A stretch of DNA of 64,000 nt from Leptolyngbya sp. PCC 6406 (lineage in GTDB: Bacteria; Cyanobacteriota; Cyanobacteriia; Phormidesmidales; Phormidesmidaceae): NCBI RefSeq assembly GCF_000332095.2, contig NZ_KI913949.1, positions 5,402,651-5,466,650 on the forward strand. The letters are read 5' to 3'. The notes below the pieces were generated by a model. It was not told where the DNA came from, did no database searches, and saw only the letters and a program-made list of their open reading frames with translations. Of this stretch, positions 33,242-41,872 are shown piece by piece (within the stretch, counting starts at the first letter, position 1; each line of letters opens with the position of its first letter). Both the position numbers and the translations under genes were made by a program.

Positions 33242-34390
33242 ATGAAGCGCCTCCAAATTGAGAACTTAGGACAAATCAAAAATGCTGACATTGAGTTTGG
33301 AGACTTAACCCTATTTGTTGGGCCTCAGGCCACAGGCAAGAGCATAGTATCACAGCTTATAAAGTTGCTGATAGACCACGAAGACATCGTTTATAGCATC
33401 AGAAAGAATGGCTATGATTGGGGCGGTAATTCTATTAACTTTATGGAATTTTACTTTGGCGAAGGGATGCGTCATCTATGGGATGAAAGCACTGAAATCG
33501 TTGTAGATAGCGCCAGCATTAAGCTTGCTGATATTTTAGAGAGAAATAATCGTGTCAAAGAAAAGTTATTTTTTGTTCCAGCCCAGAGAGTTCTAATTCT
33601 TGAAAATGGATGGCCTAAACCTTTCACTAGTTTCGAGGTTGGCGATCCCTATGTCGTGAGAAATTTTAGCGAGCATCTGCGACTCTTAATGCAACAGGGT
33701 CTAGGCAGTAAAGGTAGCGCTATTTTTCCTCAGGTGGGCCGTCTTAAAAAAGAGCTTCGAGATGCCTTAGATGAGAGTATTTTTCATGGGGCTCAAGTTG
33801 AGCTAAATACGACGGGTATGAGAAAGCGAATTCAACTTAACATGAATGGTGATTTGCTACCGTTTATGACTTGGTCTGCTGGTCAGCGTGAATTCATGCC
33901 ATTGCTGCTAGGGCTTTACTGGTTAATGCCCGCATCACGAGCATCTAAAAAATCAGATATCGATTGGGTGATTATTGAGGAACTTGAAATGGGATTACAC
34001 CCTCAAGCCATTTTATCGGTATTTTTGATCTGTTTAGAACTCCTTCATCGAGGGTACCGCCTCATCATTTCTACCCATTCACCTGTGTTATTAGAAGCAG
34101 CTTGGGCAATTCGTTCTCTGCAAGAAGAGAAGGCAGATGTCAAATATCTAAATTCCCTCTTTCGGCTGAAATCATCCCCTGGCATAGACAAAATATTTGA
34201 GAATATTCTTGAAAACAAAGAAATTAAAACCTATTATTTTGATCGTCAACCAGAAGGCGTTTTTGCTCGCAATATTTCATCCCTCGATCCAGTAGATGCA
34301 GATACTTCGGTAGCTAACTGGGGAGGCTTGACTAGCTTTAGCAGCCAAGCCTCAGATGTCATCTCTCAAATGATGCAAGAAAAATCATGA
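33242..34390 (+). CDS. AAA-family ATPase (SMC/OLD-like ABC ATPase), defence-associated
   Basis: A 382-residue ATPase beginning MKRLQIENLGQIKNADIEFGDLTLFVGPQATGKS, with Walker A at 27-34. The second half has FMTWSAGQREFMPLLLG (signature-like), Walker B in WVIIEELEMGLHP, and RLIISTHSPVLLEAAW, the usual end of AAA_15/AAA_21 ATPases. No TOPRIM domain follows. Such ATPases are the sensor or motor partners in two-gene defence systems such as PARIS, Septu and Gabija-like pairs. The stop overlaps the start of the next gene (ATGA), so translation is coupled. The region is clearly AT-richer than its flanks, which suggests transfer. Confidence 0.8.
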   Translation: MKRLQIENLGQIKNADIEFGDLTLFVGPQATGKSIVSQLIKLLIDHEDIVYSIRKNGYDWGGNSINFMEFYFGEGMRHLWDESTEIVVDSASIKLADILERNNRVKEKLFFVPAQRVLILENGWPKPFTSFEVGDPYVVRNFSEHLRLLMQQGLGSKGSAIFPQVGRLKKELRDALDESIFHGAQVELNTTGMRKRIQLNMNGDLLPFMTWSAGQREFMPLLLGLYWLMPASRASKKSDIDWVIIEELEMGLHPQAILSVFLICLELLHRGYRLIISTHSPVLLEAAWAIRSLQEEKADVKYLNSLFRLKSSPGIDKIFENILENKEIKTYYFDRQPEGVFARNISSLDPVDADTSVANWGGLTSFSSQASDVISQMMQEKS

Positions 34391-34821
34391 GTTTTAGGTC
34401 TGCTGTGCAATCTACGCCATCTCTACAAGCAGCATTGAAACCGGGCTTAAGAGCTTTAGGTAGCAATAGCAGTAAAATTAAATCAAACGACCCTGGTAAA
34501 TGTGAAGGTAGCATTGATATTGATACAACGGTGAGGGCACAATATCCCAATAGTTCTCGCTGGGACTATGCTTTGGGATATGGCGGTAAAACCTACTTTG
34601 TTGAAGTGCATAGTGCTAAAACAGATGAAGTTTCATCGGTGCTCAATAAACTACAATGGCTCAAAGATTTTCTGGTAAGGGATGTACCAGAACTTAACAA
34701 AGAACCGAGATCCTTCCACTGGATTGCCTCAGGAAAAGTTGCTATCTTGCCTAGTAGTTCTCAAGCACGTCAGTTAGCCCAAAAAGGGCTCAGAGTAGCA
34801 GGTCAATTAACGCTGCCTTGA
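34387..34821 (+). CDS. Small protein coupled to the AAA ATPase, possible nuclease effector
   Basis: A 144-residue protein of no family that I can name. Notable features are GSIDIDTTVRAQYP, RWDYALGY (D60), and KTYFVEVHSAKTDEV (E73, K78). These are followed by LNKLQWLKDFL and FHWIASGKVAIL. An acidic residue at the end of one strand and E-x-H...K on the next could be a divergent PD-(D/E)XK core, but that is inference. The 4-nt overlap with the ATPase gene and shared base composition imply one functional unit. Confidence 0.6.
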   Translation: MSFRSAVQSTPSLQAALKPGLRALGSNSSKIKSNDPGKCEGSIDIDTTVRAQYPNSSRWDYALGYGGKTYFVEVHSAKTDEVSSVLNKLQWLKDFLVRDVPELNKEPRSFHWIASGKVAILPSSSQARQLAQKGLRVAGQLTLP

Positions 34822-34857
34822 TCGACACCATCCAGGATCTTAAATCCCCCTGAAACC

Positions 34858-35148
34858 ATGCCAGAAGCCACCCTGTCTCCCTTAGTGGAAGCCATTACTG
34901 AGCAGCTCAAGACCCTCTCAGCGGAGGAGCTACACACCATCCAGGAGTTTGTGGACTACCTGGCCTGGAAGCGTCAGCAGGAGTCGAGTCCCGCCCCAGT
35001 CAAGAAAAAATCCGCTGAGGAACGGGCGATAGAGCGCCTCAAGGATGAGGACGACCCCACCAAATGGATCACGGTGATCGATGAAGGGGAAGAGATTGAT
35101 GAAGAGGCTCTGAATGATTGGTTGGTGACTCGTGGCTATCAAGATTAG
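34858..35148 (+). CDS. Antitoxin-like protein (DUF2281-like)
   Basis: A 96-residue acidic protein: LVEAITEQLKTLSAEELHTIQEFVDYLAWKRQQ (the L...E.....DF..FL..K pattern of short antitoxins), then a charged tail ending EEIDEEALNDWLVTRGYQD. Its end overlaps the next gene by 17 nt. The pair has the order of a type II toxin-antitoxin module. Confidence 0.7.
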   Translation: MPEATLSPLVEAITEQLKTLSAEELHTIQEFVDYLAWKRQQESSPAPVKKKSAEERAIERLKDEDDPTKWITVIDEGEEIDEEALNDWLVTRGYQD

Positions 35149-35458
35149 ATACGTGGTTAAGCTTCATCAGGGCGTTGTTCAGCAAGACCTTGCCGAACTC
35201 CCTGCAACGCTTCAACGGGACTTGTCTCGATATCAGCAGGTGCTCTCTCTCGATCCTCGCCAGCCTCGACGAATTCCCAGCCACGATCTAAAGGCAGCAT
35301 TAGCCCAACATCGAGCTTTAGAAATTGATTGGAATGGGGTGGCCTATCGTCTGGTTTATCGCATCTATGACAAGCCTGCTCCCAAGCGAGTGGTGGTGCT
35401 GAGTTTTGCGGAGCATGACCCCGCCTATGAACGGGCGATCGCCCGCCGCTCTGAATAG
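35132..35458 (+). CDS. RelE/ParE-type toxin
   Basis: A 108-residue basic protein. The core HQGVVQQDLAELPATLQRDLSRYQQVLSLDP, then LKAALAQHRALEIDWNGVAYRLVYRIYDK and VVVLSFAEHDPAYERA, follows the RelE pattern (AYRLVYRI, then F..HD.AYE.A). GTG at 35132 is the start, inside the antitoxin gene. The toxin target is unknown. It appears intact. Confidence 0.72.
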   Translation: MAIKIRYVVKLHQGVVQQDLAELPATLQRDLSRYQQVLSLDPRQPRRIPSHDLKAALAQHRALEIDWNGVAYRLVYRIYDKPAPKRVVVLSFAEHDPAYERAIARRSE

Positions 35459-35507
35459 TAGCTTCATATTGTTGTGGGCTGATATTGAGTACAGGAGGTT
35501 GAGGCAA

Positions 35508-36059
35508 ATGACCGTTACCACTGCGAAATGGTCGCTGGATGAGTACCACCAGATGATTGCCGCCAACATTCTGGCGGGGCGTCGGGTGGAGTTGCTGAAT
35601 GGAGAAATCATTGAAATGGCACCGGAAGGCCCAGAACATGCCCAAACCAGCACCGATGCGGCGGATTATCTCCGGGGGCTACTGGGGGCCAGGGCGCTGA
35701 TCCGAGAAGCCAAGCCCATTAGCTTGCCCGACAGCAATTCCGAGCCGGAACCGGACATCGCGATCGCGCATCCCCGGCGGGAGCTGTATCGCACGCGCCA
35801 CCCCTATCCCGAAGATATTTTTTGGCTGATTGAATATGCCAACACCAGTTGGGTCAAGGATTCTGAAGTCAAGCGCCCCACCTATGCCCAGGCGGGCATC
35901 CCGGAGTATTGGATTGTCAATTTGAAGCAGCGGAACGTCACCATTCTGCGACAGCCAGAGGCCGGGGACTATCAGCAAGTCACCATTTTGGCAGCAGGCA
36001 CCTTGACACCTCAAGCCTTCCCTGAGATCGAAATTTCAGTTCAGCGACTCATTGACTGA
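35508..36059 (+). CDS. Uma2 family (DUF820) putative endonuclease
   Basis: A 183-residue protein with WSLDEYHQMIAANILAGRRVELLNGEIIEMAPEGPEH at the N-terminus, PEPDIAIAHPRRELY, DIFWLIEYANTSWVKDSEVKRPTYAQAGIPEYWIVNL and a C-terminal AAGTLTPQAFPEIEI. This is a complete Uma2 domain, including the D...E...K triad of the nuclease fold. The ATG at 35508 is chosen because AGGAGGTTGAGG precedes it. It lies between the RelE pair and the truncated restriction-modification gene, 10 nt before the latter. Confidence 0.88.
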   Translation: MTVTTAKWSLDEYHQMIAANILAGRRVELLNGEIIEMAPEGPEHAQTSTDAADYLRGLLGARALIREAKPISLPDSNSEPEPDIAIAHPRRELYRTRHPYPEDIFWLIEYANTSWVKDSEVKRPTYAQAGIPEYWIVNLKQRNVTILRQPEAGDYQQVTILAAGTLTPQAFPEIEISVQRLID

Positions 36060-36069
36060 GTAATTCACC

Positions 36070-36444
36070 ATGTCCCTCGACTTCCACCGATCGCGCGATT
36101 TCCTCTATCACTTTGACTTCCATGGCCTGTTCATCACCGAACTGGGGTGGAATCAGCCGGGGACGAGCCGTGCTGAACCTGTCGTGGTGGAGGACATCAC
36201 CTACCAGCGCCAGCGGATCGCGGAGATGTCGGCGGTGCCTGTCTTTGAGGTGACGGCCCCCGATGGCGAGATTCCCCTGGGGGAGGAGCGGGCCAAAATT
36301 TACAAGGCGATCGCGGCCTCTTTCGCGGAGAACCTGCTGATTTTTGTCAATGGAGATCGCACCCGCTCCCTGTGGTATTGGGCCAAGCGGGAAGGATCGA
36401 AGGTGTATCCTCGCACGGACTTATGCACTGGCAAGTATGATTGA
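36070..36444 (+). pseudogene. Restriction-modification enzyme, N-terminal fragment only
   Basis: The 124 residues (MSLDFHRSRDFLYHFDFHGLFITELGW, VFEVTAPDGEIPLGEERAKIYKAI, ENLLIFVNGDRTRSLWYWAKREGSKVYPR) match the N-terminus of large Eco57I-type restriction-methylase proteins of about 1000 residues or more. The match stops just after KVYPR, and a stop codon follows within ten codons. Everything carrying methylase and helicase motifs is missing. The AT-rich HEPN-NTPase genes begin 27 nt later, so the gene was probably cut when they arrived or by a later deletion. Confidence 0.72.
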
Positions 36445-36471
36445 TGAAGAAAGTTAGGGAGATGATTTAAA

Positions 36472-36918
36472 GTGACAGATACATACCATAAAGAATCTCA
36501 GTTGGGAGCTTCAAGACGCCGATTGGAAGATGCTTCAGCCCTACATAGTTGCAAACGGTGGTCGGGCTCTATTTACTTAGGTGGCTATGCTATTGAATGT
36601 TCTCTTAAATCACTGATATGTTTTGACGAAGAGAAAAGCAATTTCAAAGACACAAGTGTATTTAAGGAGGGTATTCAGGGAGCAAGTTTACATAATCTAG
36701 CTATTTTATTTGGAAAGATTTCCAGCTTAAGTCGAATAATAGAGATTGATAGAACAGGTAAATACAAAGACGAATGGAAAATTATTACCTCAACCTGGGT
36801 AAGTAACGAAATTAGATATTCACCCTATTTGGGAGATGAGAAAGCAAGCACACAATTTATCAATGCCGTTAAAAGATGGCATCAGATAATACTAGATAAA
36901 CAAGGAGAAGCCTCATGA
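36472..36918 (+). CDS. HEPN-like domain protein, partner of the downstream NTPase
   Basis: A 148-residue protein. Residues 30-50 (WSGSIYLGGYAIECSLKSLIC) match the first signature of HEPN domains ((A/S)xYLxGYAxECxLKxL), and GASLHNLAILFGKIS is the position of the usual HDL segment. The RNase motif R-x4-6-H is not obvious; RWH near the C-terminus is the closest. HEPN proteins are often RNase toxins or nucleotide-binding adaptors. GTG at 36472 has GGAG upstream. Its stop overlaps the next start (ATGA). Base composition is AT-rich compared with the surrounding genes. Confidence 0.7.
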   Translation: MTDTYHKESQLGASRRRLEDASALHSCKRWSGSIYLGGYAIECSLKSLICFDEEKSNFKDTSVFKEGIQGASLHNLAILFGKISSLSRIIEIDRTGKYKDEWKIITSTWVSNEIRYSPYLGDEKASTQFINAVKRWHQIILDKQGEAS

Positions 36919-39590
36919 CAATAAAATCTCATGAAGCAATAGCAATTAAAAATTGTTTATTAGAGAATTTAAAGAGTGAGGATCCAAGTGTCAATATCTT
37001 AGTCCAGGAGTCGTCTTTAGGATGGATAGAAATTCGAATAGTTACAATCAAATTTGAAGGTGATTCCCAGGCTGAGCGCGAAACCAAAATCGACATGATG
37101 CTTGAGTCAGTGGGGTTTAACCTTGGACAATATCCCATTACTCAATACAATTTGCTAACACCACAGGAATTTCAAGAGCAGCCAGTCGTAAGTTCTCAAT
37201 TGCCTCTGTGGTCGGATATTCTGATGGCTCCAGAGACAGAAGATCGGCCTAGTGTTGATAGGGATGAACCTAGCCACCCACAGATTGTCACTTTTTATTC
37301 CTTTAAGGGAGGGGTTGGTCGATCAACAGCTTTGGGGATAGTCGCTATTTTGTTAGCTCAGCGAAACCGCAAGGTAGTTGTCATTGATTTCGATCTGGAA
37401 GCACCTGGAATATCAGTCCTTTTTAATGGTAGCACTGTAGATGGAAGCTTAGAAAGTCAGTGCGGAGTCTTAGACTATATTCACCAGCGCTTTCTAACCC
37501 CAGAAGAAAATATTCCTCCAATACAGGACTGTATTCGCCAAGTTGATTTATCTAGTCGTGGTGAACTCTTTATAGTTTCAGCAGGAGAATACAATGAAAA
37601 CTATGTTCATCGATTAGCTGAATTAGATCGTAGGGCATGGGAAATTTTTTACAAAAGAACTGTAAATCCCATCAACCAATTAATTGAAGACATCAAAGAA
37701 TACCTGGATCCTGATCTTATTTTTATTGATGCCCGACCGGGTTTCAATGACACAGGAGCAGTAGCACTTCTTGATTTAGCAGATACAGGCGTGATTTGCT
37801 TCTCTCCCACCGATCAAAGCTTTGATGGATTACGCTGGGTTGTACAAGCTGCGCGCAAGCAATTTGATTATAGAAACAAGCCAGACCTACGTTTCTTGTT
37901 AACACCAATGCCCGTCCTGTCTGAGGATCAGATTGACAGTTGGATATCTAAAACTGAGGATTGGATTAGTGAGCATTGGGGACTACCCAATGATGTTAAT
38001 ATAAATGAGCTTTATTATAAGATTTTTTATAATCCGGCCATTGCTGCCTTGTCACATTTAGTGGATATCCCAGAAAATTTGACAAGTGAGTATTCGCCAA
38101 TTGCAAATACCATTGATGCAAGTCTGCCAGAAATTCAACATACTGACTCTGGGTTTGATTCTAATCAGCATAGAATTATTTTAAATGAACTGAGTTTTCA
38201 GCCAGCAACGGCACAAGAACTTCAGGCAGATAGTATACCAACAATTTTTCAGCGCACCGAAGATTTCCCGAAATTCCTGCGCGATCGCATCTGGCTGATT
38301 AGAGGTGCTAAGGGCACTGGCAAAAGCATTTTGTTTAGACTTTTTTCCGAGAGTCCTGATCGGGCAAGAGATCTCTCACGAGATGACACTGATTTAAGAA
38401 ACTACAAGTTTATTGCGGGACATGGGCAATCGAAACTAAATCATTCTATTTTAGATAGTCAAAATCTTGCCAGCTTTGAACAAGAAGTAGGTGAAAATTC
38501 CTGGGCAATTTTTTGGTTAAACTATGCACTTTTGCAGTTATGTGTAAGTGATTCAGAACTATCCAGCCTTTTCGGAGTAGATAGTGAATTAACACAATTA
38601 AATCAATCCGAACACCTTACTCAGTCTGCAATTATTGAATGGCTGGTTAGACGTGCTAATTCGCCGCGATCAATGCCCCAAGCCATCGATGAATTGAGAA
38701 GTATTGATGCCTGGTTAAATGAGAATGGTAGAAATATATGGATTTTATATGACGAACTTGATGTAGGATTTGGTTCTGGATCAGAGAGTTATGCCCGACG
38801 GCGGCGGGCACTTGAAGCACTCCTTGCATGGTGGCTAGATAGTGGAACAGCTTTAAACAGGATCACTCCAAAAATATTTTTGAGAGAGGATATCTGGAGC
38901 GATCTTAACTTTGTAAACAAAGGTCACTATATCGGTAGATCACTTCAACTCAAATGGGAAGAAGCTGATTTATGGAGGCTTGTTTTGCGTCAGTCATTAC
39001 AAAGCTCTGAAAACTTAAGAAGTATTTTAGGTAAGGCGCTAGGATTAACAGCAGAAAGCCTTGAGTCGGCTAGTTTAGAGCAGTTGCGTAAAGGCCTTTA
39101 CCGGCTTTGGGGTGAACGTATGGGACGTGGGAGGAAAGCCTATACATATAACTGGGTGCGTACGCGGATAGCAGACGCGAATAATAATTGCTTTCCGCGC
39201 AGCTTAATATTGCTTCTACAGCAAGCTGTGGAAAAAGAAAAGAGCTTTTCCACTGAATATAACTCTGACATTGTATTGCGTCCTAAGGCATTAATTGATG
39301 CTTTTCCTTATGTATCAGAGCAAAGAGTTAATGAAGTGCGTGATGAATATCGAGAGCTTGGCGAACTCCTTGAGAGAATGGAAGGAGAAAGATCACCTAT
39401 TGACGAGAATAATAAATTATCACAAATCTGGAGTTCGACAGGAGGTGAGTTATCTCTAAAAATCAAGAGTATGGTAGACGCTGGAATCTTGAAGGAACGT
39501 TCCCGATCTCAGAGTCCTCCTCACCGGGTCTATGCTGTTGCAGAACTATATTTGTATGGGCTTAAGATGACCCGCAAAGGACAGCGTTGA
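36915..39590 (+). CDS. Double-P-loop NTPase: ParA/MinD-like KGGVGR domain fused to a STAND/AAA-like domain
   Basis: An 891-residue protein in three parts. Residues 1-110 are a small alpha-beta domain (LGWIEIRIVTIKFEGDSQAERETKIDMML...) that I do not recognise. Residues 120-400 are a ParA/MinD-type NTPase: deviant Walker A KGGVGRST (131-138), VVVIDFDLEAPGISVLF, Walker B LIFIDARPGFNDTG. Residues 430-891 carry a second P-loop, GAKGTGKS (464-471), a Walker B-like ILYDELDVGFG, KIFLREDIW, and a winged-helix-like C-terminus. There is no ParB or plasmid gene nearby, which argues against partition. It is translationally coupled to the HEPN gene. Composition is AT-rich. I infer a sensor-effector immune pair. 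Confidence 0.72.
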   Translation: MTIKSHEAIAIKNCLLENLKSEDPSVNILVQESSLGWIEIRIVTIKFEGDSQAERETKIDMMLESVGFNLGQYPITQYNLLTPQEFQEQPVVSSQLPLWSDILMAPETEDRPSVDRDEPSHPQIVTFYSFKGGVGRSTALGIVAILLAQRNRKVVVIDFDLEAPGISVLFNGSTVDGSLESQCGVLDYIHQRFLTPEENIPPIQDCIRQVDLSSRGELFIVSAGEYNENYVHRLAELDRRAWEIFYKRTVNPINQLIEDIKEYLDPDLIFIDARPGFNDTGAVALLDLADTGVICFSPTDQSFDGLRWVVQAARKQFDYRNKPDLRFLLTPMPVLSEDQIDSWISKTEDWISEHWGLPNDVNINELYYKIFYNPAIAALSHLVDIPENLTSEYSPIANTIDASLPEIQHTDSGFDSNQHRIILNELSFQPATAQELQADSIPTIFQRTEDFPKFLRDRIWLIRGAKGTGKSILFRLFSESPDRARDLSRDDTDLRNYKFIAGHGQSKLNHSILDSQNLASFEQEVGENSWAIFWLNYALLQLCVSDSELSSLFGVDSELTQLNQSEHLTQSAIIEWLVRRANSPRSMPQAIDELRSIDAWLNENGRNIWILYDELDVGFGSGSESYARRRRALEALLAWWLDSGTALNRITPKIFLREDIWSDLNFVNKGHYIGRSLQLKWEEADLWRLVLRQSLQSSENLRSILGKALGLTAESLESASLEQLRKGLYRLWGERMGRGRKAYTYNWVRTRIADANNNCFPRSLILLLQQAVEKEKSFSTEYNSDIVLRPKALIDAFPYVSEQRVNEVRDEYRELGELLERMEGERSPIDENNKLSQIWSSTGGELSLKIKSMVDAGILKERSRSQSPPHRVYAVAELYLYGLKMTRKGQR

Positions 39591-39998
39591 CCACGTCAGT
39601 TAACCGTCGCCGCCTTCCTCAACTCCGACGGCGGCACCCTGCTGATCGGTGTCGCCGACGATGGCACCGTCCTGGGCCTGCAACCCGACTACCAAACCCT
39701 CAAGCAGGGCAAACAAAATCCCGACGGCTTTGAGCTGTGGCTGATGAACGACCTGCTGCTCAAAGAAATGGGCAAAGCGATGGCTCCCTGTCTCGCCATC
39801 AGCTTCGGCACCCTCGACGGCCAAGACATCTGCCAAGTCACCGTGCAGCCCGCCCCCGCCCCGGTCTACGTCACCCTCAAAGACCCCAAGAGCGGCCAAC
39901 CCGTTGAATGCTTCTTCATCCGCACCGGCAACTCCACCAACAAGCTCGACAAACCCAGCGACCTCGCCAAATACCTCGCCACCCGCTGGTCGCAGTAG
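39591..39998 (+). pseudogene. Schlafen/AlbA_2-type protein, C-terminal fragment
   Basis: Directly after the NTPase stop codon, and in the same frame, the sequence reads QLTVAAFLNSDGGTLLIGVADDGTVLGLQPDY and ends [30 protein letters not shown]. This is the second half of an AlbA_2/Schlafen (divergent AAA_4) domain. No start codon or N-terminal half is present. GC content jumps back to the high level here, so position 39590/39591 is close to the exact edge of the AT-rich insert. Confidence 0.75.
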
Positions 39999-40026
39999 AC
40001 TAGAAGCCACCCCCGGAGGGCACACC

Positions 40027-40236
40027 ATGACCCCAGCGATCGCCACCACCTCACTCAGTTTTGAGGACTATGTTGCCTACGACGACGGCACCGAAACCCG
40101 CTACGAACTGGTAAACGGAGCACTGGTCGAGACGCTGCCCCCGGTTGGTGATTTCTCCTACCTTTCCTAGCCTTGCCCTGACGGTGGTGCAAATCCTCGC
40201 GGCGGGCACCCTGCCCGAAACCCAGGACAACGTTTA
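40027..40236 (+). pseudogene. Uma2 family gene with internal deletion
   Basis: An intact Uma2 start ([29 protein letters not shown]) runs for about 43 codons, then jumps to the family C-terminus in another frame ([28 protein letters not shown], stop at 40234-40236). Roughly 100 central codons with the nuclease residues are missing. ATG at 40027. Confidence 0.72.
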
Positions 40237-40241
40237 GGCGC

Positions 40242-40544
40242 TCACACCATTTGGCGCTTGATCAGTTGGGCAAACAGGTCAGGTTGGGTGGCGAGATCAT
40301 CAAAGCTGCCCTGCTGGACAATGCGCCCTGATTCCAACCCGTAGATGCGATCGGCATGGCGAATGGTGCTGAGGCGATGGGCAATCACCACCCACGTTAC
40401 CTTGAGGCGATCGAGGCTCTCCGTGACGATCGCCTGGGTCCGATTATCCAAAGCACTGGTGGCCTCATCCATCAGCATGATTTTGGGGTTCACCGCCAGG
40501 GCGCGGGCGATCAACAGCCGCTGCCAGCAGGGGCTCTTTCCCAT
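40242..40544 (-). pseudogene. NHLP-type bacteriocin ABC exporter, C-terminal fragment
   Basis: The last 95 residues of a peptidase/ATPase-type exporter: QRLLIARALAVNPKIMLMDEATSALDNRTQAIVTESLDRL, VVIAHRLSTIRHADRIYGLESGRIVQQGSFDDLA. This contains Walker B and the switch His, but the LSGG signature, Walker A and membrane domain are missing. The wording matches NHLP (nitrile hydratase leader peptide) export ATPases. It looks like the far end of a deleted cluster. Confidence 0.72.
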
Positions 40545-40563
40545 GTCTAGGTCGGAAGAGTCC

Positions 40564-40863
40564 CTAACGGTTGTAACGGCCCCAGGATAGAAACGCCGTC
40601 ACAACAAAGAGAACCACGATAGAGCCGATGACACTGGGGATCAATGGTACCCCCTGAAAAGACCAGTCGAGGGCAGCGATCGAGATCCCCAAGCTGCTCT
40701 TCAGGTAACCCAGACCCCATTCCCCCAGCCACACCCCCGCAAGGCCGATCAGAATCAGGCTAAAAATCTTGCCCGGAATCCGGCGCGGCAATAGGAGCGT
40801 TGCCACCCCAGCACAGCCCAGGGCAATCAATAACTGAACCAGCAGCCGTAGCAGAATGTCCAT
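40564..40863 (-). CDS. Small membrane protein, GlsB/YeaQ/YmgE-like
   Basis: A 99-residue protein with three to four hydrophobic helices: LLVQLLIALGCAGVATLLLP, FSLILIGLAGVWLGEWGLGYL, and VIGSIVVLFVVTAFLSW. The Gly-rich helices and LLPRRIPGKIFSLILIGLAGVWLGEW resemble transglycosylase-associated (YeaQ/YmgE) stress proteins. Function is unknown. It begins the housekeeping minus-strand run on this side of the accessory island. Confidence 0.6.
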   Translation of the reverse strand: MDILLRLLVQLLIALGCAGVATLLLPRRIPGKIFSLILIGLAGVWLGEWGLGYLKSSLGISIAALDWSFQGVPLIPSVIGSIVVLFVVTAFLSWGRYNR

Positions 40864-40985
40864 ATTCCATCCCCTGAGAGTGTTTCACCTAAACCATCAT
40901 TCCTTACCATTATTTCCTGGGTAGCGCAAAGGGTTTTGCTCTGCTTGATGCAGGCTTAGGGGTCTCCTCAGATCCAGAGCCGTCA

Positions 40986-41013
40986 GATCCGGGGTAGGCA
41001 TTTAGCTGGAACG
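40986..41013 (+). repeat. Dispersed repeat, 'gatccgg..atttagctggaac' family
   Basis: Copy of the 301-334 element, just downstream of proC on the minus strand. Confidence 0.45.
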
Positions 41014-41016
41014 GGT

Positions 41017-41823
41017 TTAGACCGCACCTAAGTCTTTTGAGCGCTGACAGGCGGCTTTGACCGCCTCAATAAAGGCTGATCGGACTCCAGCGGATTCTAA
41101 GCAGGCGATGCCGGCAATAGTGGTGCCACCGGGACTGGTGACGCGGTCTTTGAGTACGGCGGGGTGCATCTCCGTGGATTGCAGCAGGGTGGCGGTGCCT
41201 AGTACCGTCTGGATAGCAAGTTGCTGGGCAGTGGCGCGGGGCAGTCCGGCGGCCACGCCCCCATCCGTCAGCGCTTCTACTACCAAAGCCACATAACCGG
41301 GGCCAGATCCGGATAATCCGGTGACCGCATCCAAAAGATTTTCTGGCACCGTCACCACCGATCCGACGGCGGCGAAGATGTCGTGGGCCTGCTGGATATG
41401 GGCCGGAGTGGCGTATTGTCCCGGCGAGATCGCAGTCATGCCCGCCCCCACCGTCGCTGGAGTATTGGGCATTGCCCGTACCACGGGACAGCCCGGTGCT
41501 GCGGCCTCCAATGTAGCCACAGGCACCCCCGCCATGATGGAGAGGAGGAGGGGTTGGGCCTCGGCACAGACCGTTAGATCGGGTACGACCTGGGCAAAAA
41601 TTTGGGGCTTAACCGCCACCAGCACCGTAGCGGCCCCCGCGAGGGCCACCGAGTTCTGGTCTGTGGCGGTAATGCCGTAGGTTTCCAGCAAAAACTGCCG
41701 ACGAGCAGCGGTAGGTTCCCCCACAGCAATCTCGTCAGCAGCGTAGATTCCACGGGACAAAAGGCGGGCGATCAGGGCCTCTCCCATCACCCCGCCTCCA
41801 ATGATCCCTAACTTGGTTGGCAA
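41017..41823 (-). CDS. proC: Pyrroline-5-carboxylate reductase
   Basis: A 268-residue enzyme catalysing the last step of proline synthesis (P5C to proline with NAD(P)H). The N-terminal Rossmann motif LGIIGGGVMGEALIARLL is followed by VLVAVKPQ, SIMAGVP and VVRAMPNTPATVGAGMTAI. The C-terminal family signature is SPGGTTIAGIACLESAGVRSAFIEAV. Length is normal. It is 49 nt downstream of sepF on the same strand, which is the usual cyanobacterial order pipX, pipY, sepF, proC. Confidence 0.97.
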   Translation of the reverse strand: MPTKLGIIGGGVMGEALIARLLSRGIYAADEIAVGEPTAARRQFLLETYGITATDQNSVALAGAATVLVAVKPQIFAQVVPDLTVCAEAQPLLLSIMAGVPVATLEAAAPGCPVVRAMPNTPATVGAGMTAISPGQYATPAHIQQAHDIFAAVGSVVTVPENLLDAVTGLSGSGPGYVALVVEALTDGGVAAGLPRATAQQLAIQTVLGTATLLQSTEMHPAVLKDRVTSPGGTTIAGIACLESAGVRSAFIEAVKAACQRSKDLGAV

Positions 41824-41872
41824 GCTGTGAACGTCCTATTCAACGGCAACACAATCGATATTCAGGGAATCC

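Noticed and set aside
34858..35458. RelE pair as part of the AAA-nuclease system
   Set aside because: Different base composition and a standard TA arrangement; more likely an independent module.
36915..39590. Plasmid partition ParA
   Set aside because: KGGVGRST is ParA-like, but there is no ParB, a second P-loop domain is fused, and a HEPN gene is coupled.
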